Origin: Pseudomonas sp. UBA1879
GTDB lineage: Bacteria > Pseudomonadota > Gammaproteobacteria > Pseudomonadales > Pseudomonadaceae
NCBI RefSeq assembly: GCF_002338065.1
Contig: NZ_DDHJ01000010.1
Span: 230,996-294,995 of the forward strand
Direction: 5' to 3'
Length of the DNA: 64,000 nt
The notes beneath the pieces were generated by a model. It was not told where the DNA came from and did not search any database. It worked only from the letters and a program-made list of their open reading frames with translations. Of the stretch, positions 24,706 to 34,207 are shown one piece after another. The translations under genes and the position numbers were made by a program. Numbering within the stretch: position 1 is the first letter of the stretch; the number at the start of each line of letters is the position of its first letter.

Positions 24706-25860
24706 TCACCGCTGCAACACCCAAATGCGCGACAGCAACTCATCCCGGTCCACATAACACCCCTGAAAATGCCGCGCCCCTCTCTTGGGGTCGAAGGCGT
24801 CGCGGGCGTGGAGGGTGCGGCGGTTGTCGAAGCACCACAGCTGTCCAGCCTCCAATCGCTGACGAAACTGAAACCGCGCCTCGCGGGTCATCTCGATGAA
24901 GCGCCGGTAGGCCCGGTAATACGGCTGCATCCGCGCAGGCTCGATGTCGAACGGCCCGCGCAGAAAGTTCGCCATGCGCACCTCCGCCACCTCACCCCGA
25001 GCGTCCAGCGCGATGACCGGCGCCAGACAGCGGTAATCGCTGCGGCGGTCCTTGTTGCGAAACTCTACCGGCACCTCACACAGCAATCGATACGCCTCCT
25101 GGTCTTCCATCCGCAAGGTCTCGGCCACCGCGAAGCCGTCGACGAAACGGCTGTCGCCTCCTTGGGCGTCGTTCACCAGGCAATGCAAAAACTGCAAACC
25201 CGGCTGCAATTCCCGCGTCGGCAAATCGGTGTGCAGCGGCAGGTTGAAGGCGGTGTAGGCGTTGCTGTCCGCATCGGCTTTGGATTGCACGTTGAACAAC
25301 GCCCCGAAGTTGCTTTCGCGAATGAACGAAATCCGCCGCGCCAACGGGCTCAACGAGCCCGGCTCGGTGGGCACGCCGCGCACCTGAGTCAGCCCGACAT
25401 CTCGCACCGCCAGCAGCCAGCCGAGCAGGGCATTGTCGTCTTCCATCACCGCCGCGTAGTCGAACACCGGCAACTCCAGCCCTGCGACCCAGCGCTGTTG
25501 GCGCGGGCGTTTCGCTTCCCGTTCCGCGCGGGAATCATTGTCGTAGGCGTGGGCGCGCAGCCAGCCGGGGTCGAAGCGGCTTTCATGGCCGTCCTGCCAC
25601 CGCACGCGCAGGGCGCCGAGCTCATCGATGTCGGCAGCGCGTACCTCAAGGTCGAGCGGCACGTCGGCGATCTCGAACACCTGCTCGCGGGTGACGCTGT
25701 ACACGCACGCCTCGCAGGGACAGTTATCCCGCAGCCACAGCGCATGAAAGGGGCTGCGACGCTGGTCGGCCCACAGCACTTCAACCAGCTCGGGTGTGAG
25801 GGTGACACTGAGCAGGGGGCTGATCAGCGGGTAGGTGCGGTAGTCGGCGATGGCGTTCAT
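24706..25860 (-). CDS. TauD/TfdA-type dioxygenase, gamma-butyrobetaine hydroxylase-like
   Basis: The 384-residue protein has the two-domain layout of Fe(II)/2-oxoglutarate butyrobetaine hydroxylases. The small N-terminal zinc domain contains FHALWLRDNCPCEAC and DGHES. The double-stranded beta-helix carries HxD in LPLHTDLP, the distal His in RRTLHARDAF, and the 2-oxoglutarate Arg just after it in KRGARHFQGCYVDRD. Its natural substrate may be gamma-butyrobetaine (carnitine formation) or another quaternary amine or amino acid. It is followed upstream by an EamA transporter on the same strand, 48 bases apart, with a divergent LysR gene beyond, probably one regulated unit. Confidence 0.85.
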   Translation of the reverse strand: MNAIADYRTYPLISPLLSVTLTPELVEVLWADQRRSPFHALWLRDNCPCEACVYSVTREQVFEIADVPLDLEVRAADIDELGALRVRWQDGHESRFDPGWLRAHAYDNDSRAEREAKRPRQQRWVAGLELPVFDYAAVMEDDNALLGWLLAVRDVGLTQVRGVPTEPGSLSPLARRISFIRESNFGALFNVQSKADADSNAYTAFNLPLHTDLPTRELQPGLQFLHCLVNDAQGGDSRFVDGFAVAETLRMEDQEAYRLLCEVPVEFRNKDRRSDYRCLAPVIALDARGEVAEVRMANFLRGPFDIEPARMQPYYRAYRRFIEMTREARFQFRQRLEAGQLWCFDNRRTLHARDAFDPKRGARHFQGCYVDRDELLSRIWVLQR

Positions 25861-25908
25861 GGACGAGGCTCCTTAGGCACAATGGAGTTAGGCACGATGG
25901 GTCGAAGC

Positions 25909-26880
25909 TCAGGGCGTGGTGGGGTGTTCCGAGGCGGGGCGGGTGGGTGCGAGAATGACCCGAACGGCGTATACGGTGCCGATCAGAATCAGCACCATAC
26001 CGAAAGCTTCGGCCATGCTCGGCAAGCGACCGTGGAACGCGAGGCCGAGGAGGCTGGCGAACAGTGATTCCAGCGCGATGAGCTGCCCGGAGAGCACCAT
26101 GGGCAGGCGTCGCGAGGCGAGGTTCCAGGCGCCGGCGCCGATTACCGACGACAGCAGCGCAATCGTTGCGGCCCAGCCGTACAGGTGCAGGGCGTCAGGT
26201 GTGGCCGTACCCGATACTGGGAGACGCAGCAGATCCGCCGCCCACGCCAGGGGAGTCAGCACCACGGCGGCGAGCCCTGCACCGATCATCATCAGGCAGG
26301 TCCAGGCCGTCGTTGCGCGGGCGTCCAAATGTTCCATCGCCGCCTGATTCACCACGCTGAACGACAGCCACAGCAGCACCGCACCGATGGAGAACGCCAG
26401 ACCGATTCCAGGGTGCGCCGGGCCGCTGGCGGCTTCGTTCAGGAGGTTCAGGTTGATCGCCACCAGCCCCAGGCACAGCACCGTCACCGGCACGGCCAAC
26501 TGGCCCCAGCGCAGCGAGCGGTGTGTCGCGTTGCCGAGCAAGGCCTGCAACACCGGCACCGCACCGATGAAGGCGGCGATCAGCAACGGCCCGCCGTAGA
26601 TCACTCCGCCGGCAATGCAACTGCTGTAGCCCAGATACCCCACCACACCGAGGCCCATGCCGGTCAGCCATTGCCGAGGGCGCAGGCCCCGCAGCTGAGC
26701 GCGGTAGAACGGCAGCACGCAAAAGCCGATCAGCCCGGCCATCATGAAACGCACGAGCATGAAGTCCTGAATGCTGTAGCCCTGCAACACGTACGGCGAG
26801 ATGAAATTGCTCGCCCAGCACAGCGTTGCCAGCACGGCGAAGGCGACGCCTTGGAGGAGGGTGGAGCGCAACGGATTCAT
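25909..26880 (-). CDS. EamA (DMT superfamily) transporter
   Basis: The 323-residue protein has ten membrane segments made of two EamA repeats (FAVLATLCWASNFISPYVL at the start; LALIGTVYAVRVIL-like at the end). The start is the ATG giving MNPLRSTLLQG; an in-frame extension upstream would run through a REPIN element and is rejected. It is probably co-transcribed with the dioxygenase gene downstream. EamA proteins export or import metabolites; the substrate is unknown. Confidence 0.87.
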   Translation of the reverse strand: MNPLRSTLLQGVAFAVLATLCWASNFISPYVLQGYSIQDFMLVRFMMAGLIGFCVLPFYRAQLRGLRPRQWLTGMGLGVVGYLGYSSCIAGGVIYGGPLLIAAFIGAVPVLQALLGNATHRSLRWGQLAVPVTVLCLGLVAINLNLLNEAASGPAHPGIGLAFSIGAVLLWLSFSVVNQAAMEHLDARATTAWTCLMMIGAGLAAVVLTPLAWAADLLRLPVSGTATPDALHLYGWAATIALLSSVIGAGAWNLASRRLPMVLSGQLIALESLFASLLGLAFHGRLPSMAEAFGMVLILIGTVYAVRVILAPTRPASEHPTTP

Positions 26881-26907
26881 GGTAGTAGTTCCCAGTCTGG
26901 GTGAACT

Positions 26908-27055
26908 GTAGGAGCGTGGCTTGTCCCGCGATCGGCGGGGAACCCGTCGCAAAACCGGCGCATCCATTGTTCCAGATACGCCGCATGAGCCGGTTTTACG
27001 ACGACTGCGGTCGGACGTGATCCCGGCGCGATCGCGGGACAAGCCACGCTCCTAC
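26908..27055. repeat. REPIN-like element, second copy
   Basis: The left arm 26908-26937 is identical to the 30-base arm at 20390. The right arm 27030-27055 matches over 26 bases (GATCGCGGGACAAGCC then ACGCTCCTAC). It lies in the divergent promoter region between the EamA and LysR genes. Confidence 0.82.
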
Positions 27056-27141
27056 AGGGGCGGGTGCGAATGCGGCCATCTTGCCGATCCGCCCCGCTGT
27101 GCTACAAATGATGTCTTCGTCACGATGTATTACCTGAAATC

Positions 27142-28044
27142 ATGAATAAGCTCGGCAAGTCCCTCCCGCCATTGGCCAGTCTGTTGCCCTTCGAGGCGGC
27201 CGCTCGGCTGTTGAGTTTTTCCCGCGCCGCCGAGGAGCTTAACCTCACTCAGGCGGCGGTCAGTCGGCAGATTCGGGCGCTGGAAGATGACCTCGGCATC
27301 GCCCTGTTTCAGCGCCGCAACCGGGCCGTGTTTCTGACCGATGCGGGACGCGAGCTCAACCTCACGTTGGGTAATGCATTGCGCGACGTCGCCAGCACCT
27401 CGGACCGACTGCGCGGGGTGGCGGGGAAGAATGAAGTGGTGTTGCTGTGTCAGCCCTGCGAGGCGTTTCACTGGCTGATGCCGAGGCTGTCGAATTTCCA
27501 TCAGCAGTACCCGGAAATCGAACTGAAGATGGTCACCTGGGCCAATCCGCTGACCGACTTTCAGGGCTATTTCGACGTGGCGATGCAGAGCAGCAACCGC
27601 GACCACGGCCTGCACCCGTTGCTGTTCACGGCCGCTGATGAAGTCTTTCCCGTGTGCAGCCCCGCCTACGCGAACGGGCGAACGTTGCCGATCGCCCTCG
27701 ACGGTCTGCACGGCCACACGCTGCTGCACCACGACGCGCAGCCGGTCTATCAACTGGAATGGGACACCTGGCTGGCGAGGTTCGGCGTTGACGTGCCGCG
27801 ACAGGCGAGGGGGCTGGCGTTCGACAGCTACTCGCTGATGCTTCACGCGGCGGTCGAGGGGCACGGCTTGGCAATGGGCTGGCGGCGCACGTCACAGCGC
27901 ATGCTCGACAGCGGCGTTTTGATCGCGCCGTTCAGCCAGAGCGTGCATCTGGATAATGCGCTGTCGGTCTACCGCCGCCACGGTCAGGCCCGTCGTGAGG
28001 AGGCGGGTCTGTTGGTGGCCTGGCTGAAGGCTGAATTGGGGTAG
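27142..28044 (+). CDS. LysR-family regulator (GcvA-like)
   Basis: The 300-residue protein has an N-terminal helix-turn-helix with FEAAARLLSFSRAAEELNLT, the GcvA-subgroup pattern, and an effector domain ending LLVAWLKAELG. It is divergent from the EamA-dioxygenase pair, which it probably controls. Its stop lies six bases from the end of convergent argC, so no room is left for a separate terminator. Confidence 0.9.
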   Translation: MNKLGKSLPPLASLLPFEAAARLLSFSRAAEELNLTQAAVSRQIRALEDDLGIALFQRRNRAVFLTDAGRELNLTLGNALRDVASTSDRLRGVAGKNEVVLLCQPCEAFHWLMPRLSNFHQQYPEIELKMVTWANPLTDFQGYFDVAMQSSNRDHGLHPLLFTAADEVFPVCSPAYANGRTLPIALDGLHGHTLLHHDAQPVYQLEWDTWLARFGVDVPRQARGLAFDSYSLMLHAAVEGHGLAMGWRRTSQRMLDSGVLIAPFSQSVHLDNALSVYRRHGQARREEAGLLVAWLKAELG

Positions 28045-28050
28045 GGAGGG

Positions 28051-28974
28051 TCAGGCCCCGGCGAGCATCAGGTCGAGGTTCTGCACGGCCGCCCCCGCCG
28101 CGCCTTTGCCCAAATTATCGAAGACCGCCGCCAGCATCACGTGCCCGGCGTTTTCGAAGACCATCAGCCGTAATTTATCGGTGCCATTCAGCGCCCGTGG
28201 GTCCAGGCCCGACAGCGCTTTCGCCTCGTCCAGGCCCATCACCTCGACGAACCCGCTGCCCGCATAATGCGCCGCCAGGCATGCGTGCAGCGTCGCGCCA
28301 TCCGCACCTGGTGCCAACAAACGCACTTGCAGGGCGATGGTCAGCACGATGCCCTGACGAAACGAGCCGTACGCCGGAATGAACACGGGCCGCTCGGACA
28401 ACCCGCTGTACTGCTGAATCTCCGGCACGTGTTTGTGCGCCAGGCCCAACCCGTAAATCTGGAACGGCGTGGCGTGGGCGGCGTCCGGCCCTTCGAACTC
28501 ATCGACCCCGGCGCGGCCTTTGCCGGAATAACCCGACACCGCGTTGATCGTGATCGGGTAGTCGCGTGGCACCAAACCGGCGTCCAGCAGCGGCCGCAAC
28601 AGGCCCACCGCGCCGGTGGGGTAGCACCCCGGATTACTTACCCGCTTCGCTGTGGCGATGGCGGCCTGTTGCTGCGCGCCGATCTGCACGAAACCGTACA
28701 CCCACTCCGGGTCGGTCCGGTGCGCGGAGCTGGCATCGATCACCCGGACATGAGGGTTCTTTATGCTGGCAGCCGCGGCCCGAGCGGCGTCGTCGGGCAG
28801 GCACAGAATGGCGATGTCACAGGCATTGATTGCTGCCATGCGGCTTTGCGGATGCTTGCGCTGCTCGGCAGGCAAAGTGACGAGGGTCAGGTCAGTGCGT
28901 CCCTGCAGCCGCTGGTGAATCTGCAAGCCGGTGGTGCCTTGGTCGCCGTCGATGAAAACCACAGGAAGGGTCAT
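28051..28974 (-). CDS. argC: N-acetyl-gamma-glutamyl-phosphate reductase, type 2
   Basis: The 307-residue enzyme makes N-acetylglutamate semialdehyde in arginine synthesis. It is the shorter type 2 form: an N-terminal Rossmann domain with FIDGDQGTTGLQIHQRL, the catalytic Cys in SNPGCYPTGA, and the conserved His in GLGLAHKHVPEI. The start is the ATG of MTLPVVFIDG. Pseudomonas usually carries a second, longer argC elsewhere, so this copy may be paralogous. The divergent LysR gene suggests dedicated regulation unlike the biosynthetic copy. Confidence 0.92.
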   Translation of the reverse strand: MTLPVVFIDGDQGTTGLQIHQRLQGRTDLTLVTLPAEQRKHPQSRMAAINACDIAILCLPDDAARAAAASIKNPHVRVIDASSAHRTDPEWVYGFVQIGAQQQAAIATAKRVSNPGCYPTGAVGLLRPLLDAGLVPRDYPITINAVSGYSGKGRAGVDEFEGPDAAHATPFQIYGLGLAHKHVPEIQQYSGLSERPVFIPAYGSFRQGIVLTIALQVRLLAPGADGATLHACLAAHYAGSGFVEVMGLDEAKALSGLDPRALNGTDKLRLMVFENAGHVMLAAVFDNLGKGAAGAAVQNLDLMLAGA

Positions 28975-29087
28975 GTCGGTGTCTCGCTGAATGCCGTTGA
29001 TGGCAATCATCTTCCGGCAGGGCGTAGGATAGGAAAAGTTGAATTTAATGATCCTGATCGTCAGCTTTTCTGAAGGAAACACACGCC

Positions 29088-29972
29088 ATGCGCGAAATCA
29101 GCCTCGACCGTTTGCGCACGCTGGTGGCGATTGCCGACCACGGCTCGTTTGCCGAAGCGGCGCGGGTGTTGAACCTGGCCCCGCCGACGGTCAGCCTGCA
29201 CATCGCCGATCTGGAAGCGCGAGTAGGCGGCACGTTGCTCTCGCGCACCCGAGGCAAGGTGCAGCCGTCGGCCATCGGTGAAACCCTGATCGAGCGCGCC
29301 CGGCGCCTGCTGGCCGATGCCGAACAGGCGCTCGAAGACGTGGAGCGTCAGTTGTCGGGACTGGCGGGCCGCGTACGGCTGGGGGCGTCCACAGGGGTGA
29401 TCGCGCAGTTGATCCCTCAGGCGCTGGAAACCCTTGGCCTCCATCACGGGGGCATCGACGTGCAAGTCGCCGTGCTGACGTCGCAGCAGACCCTGCACAA
29501 ACTCGCCGATGGCAGCCTCGACATCGGCGTGATCGCCTTGCCGCAACCGCCGGTCAAGGGGCTGAGCATCACGCCATGGCGGCGGGACCCGGTCATGGCG
29601 TTTTTGCCCGCGCGTTGGGACAGTCCCGAGGTGATCACGCCGTCGTGGCTGGCCGGGCAGGCGCTGATTCTCAACGACCCCTCGACCCGGTTGTCGCGTC
29701 AGGTGGGAGAGTGGTTCGCCAATGAAGGACCGCAGCCGACGCCGCGCATCCAGCTCAATTACAACGACGCGATCAAGAGCCTGGTGGCCGCAGGTTACGG
29801 CGCGACGTTGCTGCCCCACGAAGCGTCCACGCCGTTGCCGGACAGTCGCGTCGTCATGCGCCCGTTGCAACCGCCGTTGTCTCGGGAATTAGGCATCGCG
29901 CACCGGACTGGAGAGGTCGAGCGTTCGACCGGACATGTGCTGGAGGTGTTGTGGGGGTTGCAGGCGTGGTAG
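29088..29972 (+). CDS. LysR-family regulator divergent from argC
   Basis: The 294-residue protein begins MREISLDRLRTLVAIADHGS, with the LysR helix-turn-helix (FAEAARVLNLAPPTVSLHI) and a type-2 periplasmic-binding fold effector domain. GAAGGA precedes the start. It is transcribed away from argC across 113 bases, so argC is its likely target. The ligand is unknown. Confidence 0.9.
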   Translation: MREISLDRLRTLVAIADHGSFAEAARVLNLAPPTVSLHIADLEARVGGTLLSRTRGKVQPSAIGETLIERARRLLADAEQALEDVERQLSGLAGRVRLGASTGVIAQLIPQALETLGLHHGGIDVQVAVLTSQQTLHKLADGSLDIGVIALPQPPVKGLSITPWRRDPVMAFLPARWDSPEVITPSWLAGQALILNDPSTRLSRQVGEWFANEGPQPTPRIQLNYNDAIKSLVAAGYGATLLPHEASTPLPDSRVVMRPLQPPLSRELGIAHRTGEVERSTGHVLEVLWGLQAW

Positions 29973-30075
29973 CGGTGCAGGGCGGTGCTGCGGAAGGGAT
30001 TGTCGGCGGCGATGCCTGAACAGGCCATCGCCATCGACATGTGCTGTCACGCGTGAAGACGTGGGTCAGCGGGTA

Positions 30076-30387
30076 TTAACGTGGGTGGCATTCGCCGTCA
30101 TTCCACGCGGCCTTGTCCAGCGGGGTCAGCCCTGGAATCACGAACGCGCTGCAGGCGAACTTGCGGCCGCGAGCGGTGGTGGCGTCATAAGTCAGCTTTT
30201 GTCCGCCGAGGGCGTTTTGCTTCTCGTACTGAACGTTGGTGACCGTGATTTCATCCGAGGAGGCCAAGCCCAAGGTTTTGGCCGTGGCGGTTTGCATTTC
30301 GGTCATGTTGACCTGCGCAGAACCACACGCCGACAACAGCACACTCATCCCCGCGATCATCACGGCGCGCAATTTCCATGTAGTCAT
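30076..30387 (-). CDS. Small lipoprotein
   Basis: The 103-residue product has a signal peptide with lipobox LLSAC (Cys at about 21), after MTTWKLRAVMIAGMSV. The mature part (about 80 residues) contains two further Cys residues and resembles small secreted proteins made in pseudomonads, but I do not recognise a family. GGAGAG lies at good spacing before the ATG. In the 378-base gap upstream, up to the dienelactone hydrolase gene, I see no further gene or clear repeat. Confidence 0.75.
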   Translation of the reverse strand: MTTWKLRAVMIAGMSVLLSACGSAQVNMTEMQTATAKTLGLASSDEITVTNVQYEKQNALGGQKLTYDATTARGRKFACSAFVIPGLTPLDKAAWNDGECHPR

Positions 30388-30765
30388 TTTCACTCTCCAT
30401 CCCAAATAAAGTTCAGGCACGGGCGCGCCTGAAATATCTACCGTGTTGTTCTTGATTTTGTTGAAACCGACAGGATTCAGCGCTCCGGCAGCTGTCGAGG
30501 CAGAGACGATAGGGGCATTGACAGGGCGTCGCAATATTGAAGGGATCCAATAAGTGTGACGCCGTTCTCATTTTTGAAATACCTACTAGCACGTTGCCAG
30601 TCGCTGTGATCGTCCAGATCGCCACTGCTGGACCTCTGCTGACAGGCCGAATCGTGAGGCAGCAAAGCGTCTGAAACGCTGCTTTAATGAGCGCTCATTG
30701 CTGCGCCGTCGCGCCGGTGGGTTCAGGTTCGGTGGCTATTCGCCCATTGCTGAGGAAGTGCACAG

Positions 30766-31653
30766 ATGACCCGTCTCACTGCCAAGGATTTCGCCCCCGA
30801 GTTGCTGGAGCTGTATGACTTCTACGTCCACGGCAAAATCAATCGCCGTGAGTTTCTCGACCGCGCGGCGGTCTTCACGCTGGGCGGTCTGACCGCCACG
30901 TCCATCCTGGCTTCGCTGAGCCCCAATTACGCGCTCGCCGAGCAGGTGGCGTTCACCGATCCCGACATCATGGCCGAGTACATCACGTACCCGTCGCCCA
31001 GGGGCAATGGCCAGGTGCGGGCGTATCTGGTGCGACCGGCGAAGGCGTCGGCCAAGGTGCCGGCGGTGTTGGTGGTGCATGAAAACCGGGGCTTGAACCC
31101 GTATATCGAGGACGTGGCGCGGCGGGTGGCCAAGGCGGGTTTCGTGGCGCTGGCACCGGACGGGTTGTCGTCGGTGGGCGGCTATCCCGGCAACGATGAC
31201 ATGGGTCGGGACCTGCAGTCGAAGGTCGATCCGGAAAAGCTGATGAATGATTTCTTCGCGGGGATCGAGTGGTTGATGGGGCATCACGCGACAACGGGCA
31301 AGGTGGGGATCACCGGGTTCTGTTACGGCGGCGGGGTGGCGAACGCGGCGGCGGTGGCGTATCCGGAGTTGTCGGCGGCGGTGCCGTTTTACGGGCGGCA
31401 GCCGAAGGCGGAGGATGTAAGTCGGATCAAGGCGCCGCTGTTGTTGCATTACGCGGAGTTGGACAAGCCGATCACCGACGGCTGGCCGGCGTATGAGCAG
31501 GCCTTGAAGGCGGCAGGGAAGACGTATGAGGCGCACATTTACAAGGGTGCGAATCATGGCTTTCACAATGATTCGACGCCTCGGTATGACGATGCGGCGG
31601 CGAAGCTGGCGTGGGATCGGACGGTGGCGTGGTTTAACAAGTATTTGGTGTAA
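30766..31653 (+). CDS. Dienelactone hydrolase family protein (YghX-like), Tat-type leader
   Basis: The 295-residue alpha/beta-hydrolase has an N-terminal NRREFLDRAAVFTLGG segment that resembles a twin-arginine signal, so it is probably exported. The catalytic triad is readable: nucleophile Cys in GITGFCYGGG, Asp in AELDKPI, His in GANHGFHNDS. VVHENRGLNPYIEDVARR is the conserved family stretch containing the nucleophile-activating Glu. TGAGGA precedes the ATG. It stands alone as a unit. The substrate is unknown; the YghX group is not proven to act on dienelactones. Confidence 0.88.
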   Translation: MTRLTAKDFAPELLELYDFYVHGKINRREFLDRAAVFTLGGLTATSILASLSPNYALAEQVAFTDPDIMAEYITYPSPRGNGQVRAYLVRPAKASAKVPAVLVVHENRGLNPYIEDVARRVAKAGFVALAPDGLSSVGGYPGNDDMGRDLQSKVDPEKLMNDFFAGIEWLMGHHATTGKVGITGFCYGGGVANAAAVAYPELSAAVPFYGRQPKAEDVSRIKAPLLLHYAELDKPITDGWPAYEQALKAAGKTYEAHIYKGANHGFHNDSTPRYDDAAAKLAWDRTVAWFNKYLV

Positions 31654-32796
31654 CGGGATTGGAATTGGTATCGGGATTGGGTGACTATCCGTTCGCGGTG
31701 GTGTTGCTGAAATCGGTTCCGCTCTTACAGCGGGTCACTTTTGTAAGAGCGACAAAAGTAACCAAAAACGCCTGCTCCTGGTTTGGCCCTGACTGCGTCA
31801 GGGTTCCCTCTCCGGCGACGCTCCGTGGGCCCGCGCCGAACGGACATCCATGTCCTTGCGGCGCTCTCGCGGCATCCCTGCCTCTCGACCTACTCCGCGT
31901 CGCCTGCGTTCGGCCTGCACCCAAGTCGCAATTTGCCGCGTCTGAACCATCGCGTACGAAAAGCAACGGCATCTGGCTGGAGCTAACGCTCTTCGCGGAT
32001 TAGGCGGCCACGCTATTCCTGCTATGTCGCCAATCCCAGTGGGAGCGAATTCATTCGCAAATGGCCGGTTCAGAAGCACATCTTCGTCGCCTGAGCCGTT
32101 TTTCGTCCGGATGCTGCCCACCATCAATCCGCTCTCACAGATAGGGCTGCTGTGTGGTCTGCAACTGCGGATGTTCTGATTGATCTGTTCTTCAAACTTC
32201 CGCTCATTACAAAACAACACTTCCACTGCTGTTGCATATATTATGCGTACGTTGTCGCCAAGTGCTTCAGAAGCGATGTATACAATGTGGTCCGTCACTT
32301 CTATGGCGTCAATGATTTGAAAGTTACCGGAGCCGGTCGTCTGACTTTGGATCCCTCTTCGGGAATCACTGCTACATTGGACTGTAACTAACGGGGGTGC
32401 GGGACGCGTCGCCCACGACCCTGTTAATGCCCACTAAGTTCAACGCTATACAGTTGAGTGTGGACTGGCGCACACTCTTCACCGCTCTGAAGTCCCCGCC
32501 GTACGGGTGATGGCGTAATGCCAAACCTTTCATTGACCCGCCTTTTCGACAAAAGTTTAATCACTTTCTAAGTTGCTAAAAGTGTTATAAAAGCTTTTGC
32601 AAAGTGTTTTTTATCTGCTAATAATCTGTCCCTGTTTCGGGCACTCAGGATTGCGTCAACGTCACAATGAAGTGAACATCGAATTAACCCTCCGATTATT
32701 GCCGTCCGACCATTACTAGAACTTTCGAGCGACTTGAGCACTTTCGCTGCAAGTACGCTGCCGTGCGGCGCATGCAAATGCGCGGGAGGAATACGA
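31654..32796. other. 1.1 kb intergenic region without a convincing gene
   Basis: The first part (about 31720-32000) resembles an interspersed non-coding sequence I associate with many Pseudomonas genomes (starting near GTAAGAGCGACAAAAGTAAC). Short reading frames on both strands there have repeat-like composition and no ribosome-binding sites. A REP half-element follows at 32040 (GTGGGAGCGAATTCATTCG). From about 32520 the sequence turns AT-rich, with a palindrome AAAAGCTTTT at 32589-32598 and several AAAGTG/CACTTT words. This looks like the promoter and long leader of the glycan operon. Confidence 0.6.
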
Positions 32797-34029
32797 ATGG
32801 CTCGAGCTCACCCCAAACTTAAAGTGTTGTCTATTTTCGGCACACGCCCGGAGGCCATCAAGATGGCTCCGCTGGTCAAGGCACTGGCTGCCGAACCCGG
32901 CATCGATTCAAAGATCTGCATCACGGGGCAGCATCAAAGCATGCTGCAGCAGGTGCTGGACATGTTCGACCTCAAGGCCGATTACACCCTCGATGTGATG
33001 ACGCCAGGGCAGACGTTGAACACCCTGACGGCTGCGCTTTATGCGGCCATTGAACCGGTGCTCGACGCAGCCCAGCCCGACAAGGTGCTGGTGCACGGCG
33101 ACACGACCTCGGCGATGGTCGCTGCAATGTCGGCGTTCCACCGGCGCATTCCGGTGGCGCATATCGAGGCCGGCCTGCGCACCGGTGACATTCATCAGCC
33201 GTGGCCGGAAGAAATGAACCGCCGCAGCATCGACCTGATTTCCGACCACCTGTTCACGCCTACGGCTCAATCCCGGCGCAATGTGCTGGGCGAGCGCTTG
33301 CAGGGCACGTCTTTCGTCACCGGCAACACGGTGATCGATGCCTTGAAGATGACCGCCGAACGTATCGACAGCAATCGCCAGTTGCGCGTGGCCCTCGACC
33401 GTCAATTCAACTTTTTCGATCCCAAGCGCAAGCTGCTGCTGGTGACCGGGCATCGCCGGGAGAACTTCGGCGACGGGTTCCTCGACATTTGCAAGGCACT
33501 GCGCACGCTGGCAGGACGCAACGACATCCAGATCGTCTACCCGGTGCACCTGAACCCTAACGTGCTGGGGCCGGTGACCGAGCATTTGGGCGATTTGCCG
33601 AATGTGCACTTGATCAAACCGCTGGATTACCTGTCCTTCGTGCGCCTGATGCAACTGGCCCATGTGGTGCTGACCGACTCCGGGGGCGTGCAGGAAGAAG
33701 CGCCGTCCCTCGGCAAGCCGGTGCTGGTGATGCGCGATGTCACCGAGCGCCCGGAAGCCGTGGCCGCTGGCACGGTGCGTCTGGTCGGTACCGATCCCGA
33801 CACCATCGTGCGCGGCGTGTGTGCCCTGTACGACGATGAAGCGCTCTGGCGCAGGGCCTCGCAATCGGCCAATCCCTACGGCGACGGCAAGGCCTGTGCC
33901 CGTATCGTCGATGCGTTGATGGGGCGGCCGGTGGACGAATTTGTGGTGGAGACGCCCGTATGGCGATCCGAGCCTGCCGAGGTGCAACGCCCTATGCCCC
34001 AACTGCGCTCGGTGTCCAGCTTGCATTAG
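32797..34029 (+). CDS. wecB: UDP-N-acetylglucosamine 2-epimerase (non-hydrolysing)
   Basis: The 410-residue enzyme interconverts UDP-GlcNAc and UDP-ManNAc. It has the family opening LSIFGTRPEAIKMAPLVKAL, the HGDTTSAM and HIEAGLRTG motifs, the RRENFG stretch and the TDSGGVQEEAPSLGKPVLV uridine-binding signature. The start is the ATG with GGGAGGA just upstream. In E. coli WecB (NfrC) supplies UDP-ManNAc for the phage N4 receptor glycan. Here it heads a run of genes encoding homologues of the same pathway, so it probably feeds a ManNAc-containing polysaccharide. No wecC lies beside it. Confidence 0.94.
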   Translation: MARAHPKLKVLSIFGTRPEAIKMAPLVKALAAEPGIDSKICITGQHQSMLQQVLDMFDLKADYTLDVMTPGQTLNTLTAALYAAIEPVLDAAQPDKVLVHGDTTSAMVAAMSAFHRRIPVAHIEAGLRTGDIHQPWPEEMNRRSIDLISDHLFTPTAQSRRNVLGERLQGTSFVTGNTVIDALKMTAERIDSNRQLRVALDRQFNFFDPKRKLLLVTGHRRENFGDGFLDICKALRTLAGRNDIQIVYPVHLNPNVLGPVTEHLGDLPNVHLIKPLDYLSFVRLMQLAHVVLTDSGGVQEEAPSLGKPVLVMRDVTERPEAVAAGTVRLVGTDPDTIVRGVCALYDDEALWRRASQSANPYGDGKACARIVDALMGRPVDEFVVETPVWRSEPAEVQRPMPQLRSVSSLH

Positions 34030-34207
34030 CGAGGGCGTTGTGCGCCCGCCAAACGCATCTCCTGGCGTCCGGCGGTCGGCGTGGAAACCCTCTAGAGAAC
34101 CCCCTGTGTCGCGAGATCCGCGAAGACGCCGTGGCTGATGCTGTCAGCCGCGCCCTTCGTGCGTCGGTCTCCCACAGTTCATCCGATTTTTACCGAGATC
34201 TGCCTGA

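Noticed and set aside
31783..31986. Small gene in the 31.7-32.0 kb block
   Set aside because: It has no ribosome site, and both strands show similar open frames. Such frames are typical of interspersed non-coding repeats in Pseudomonas.
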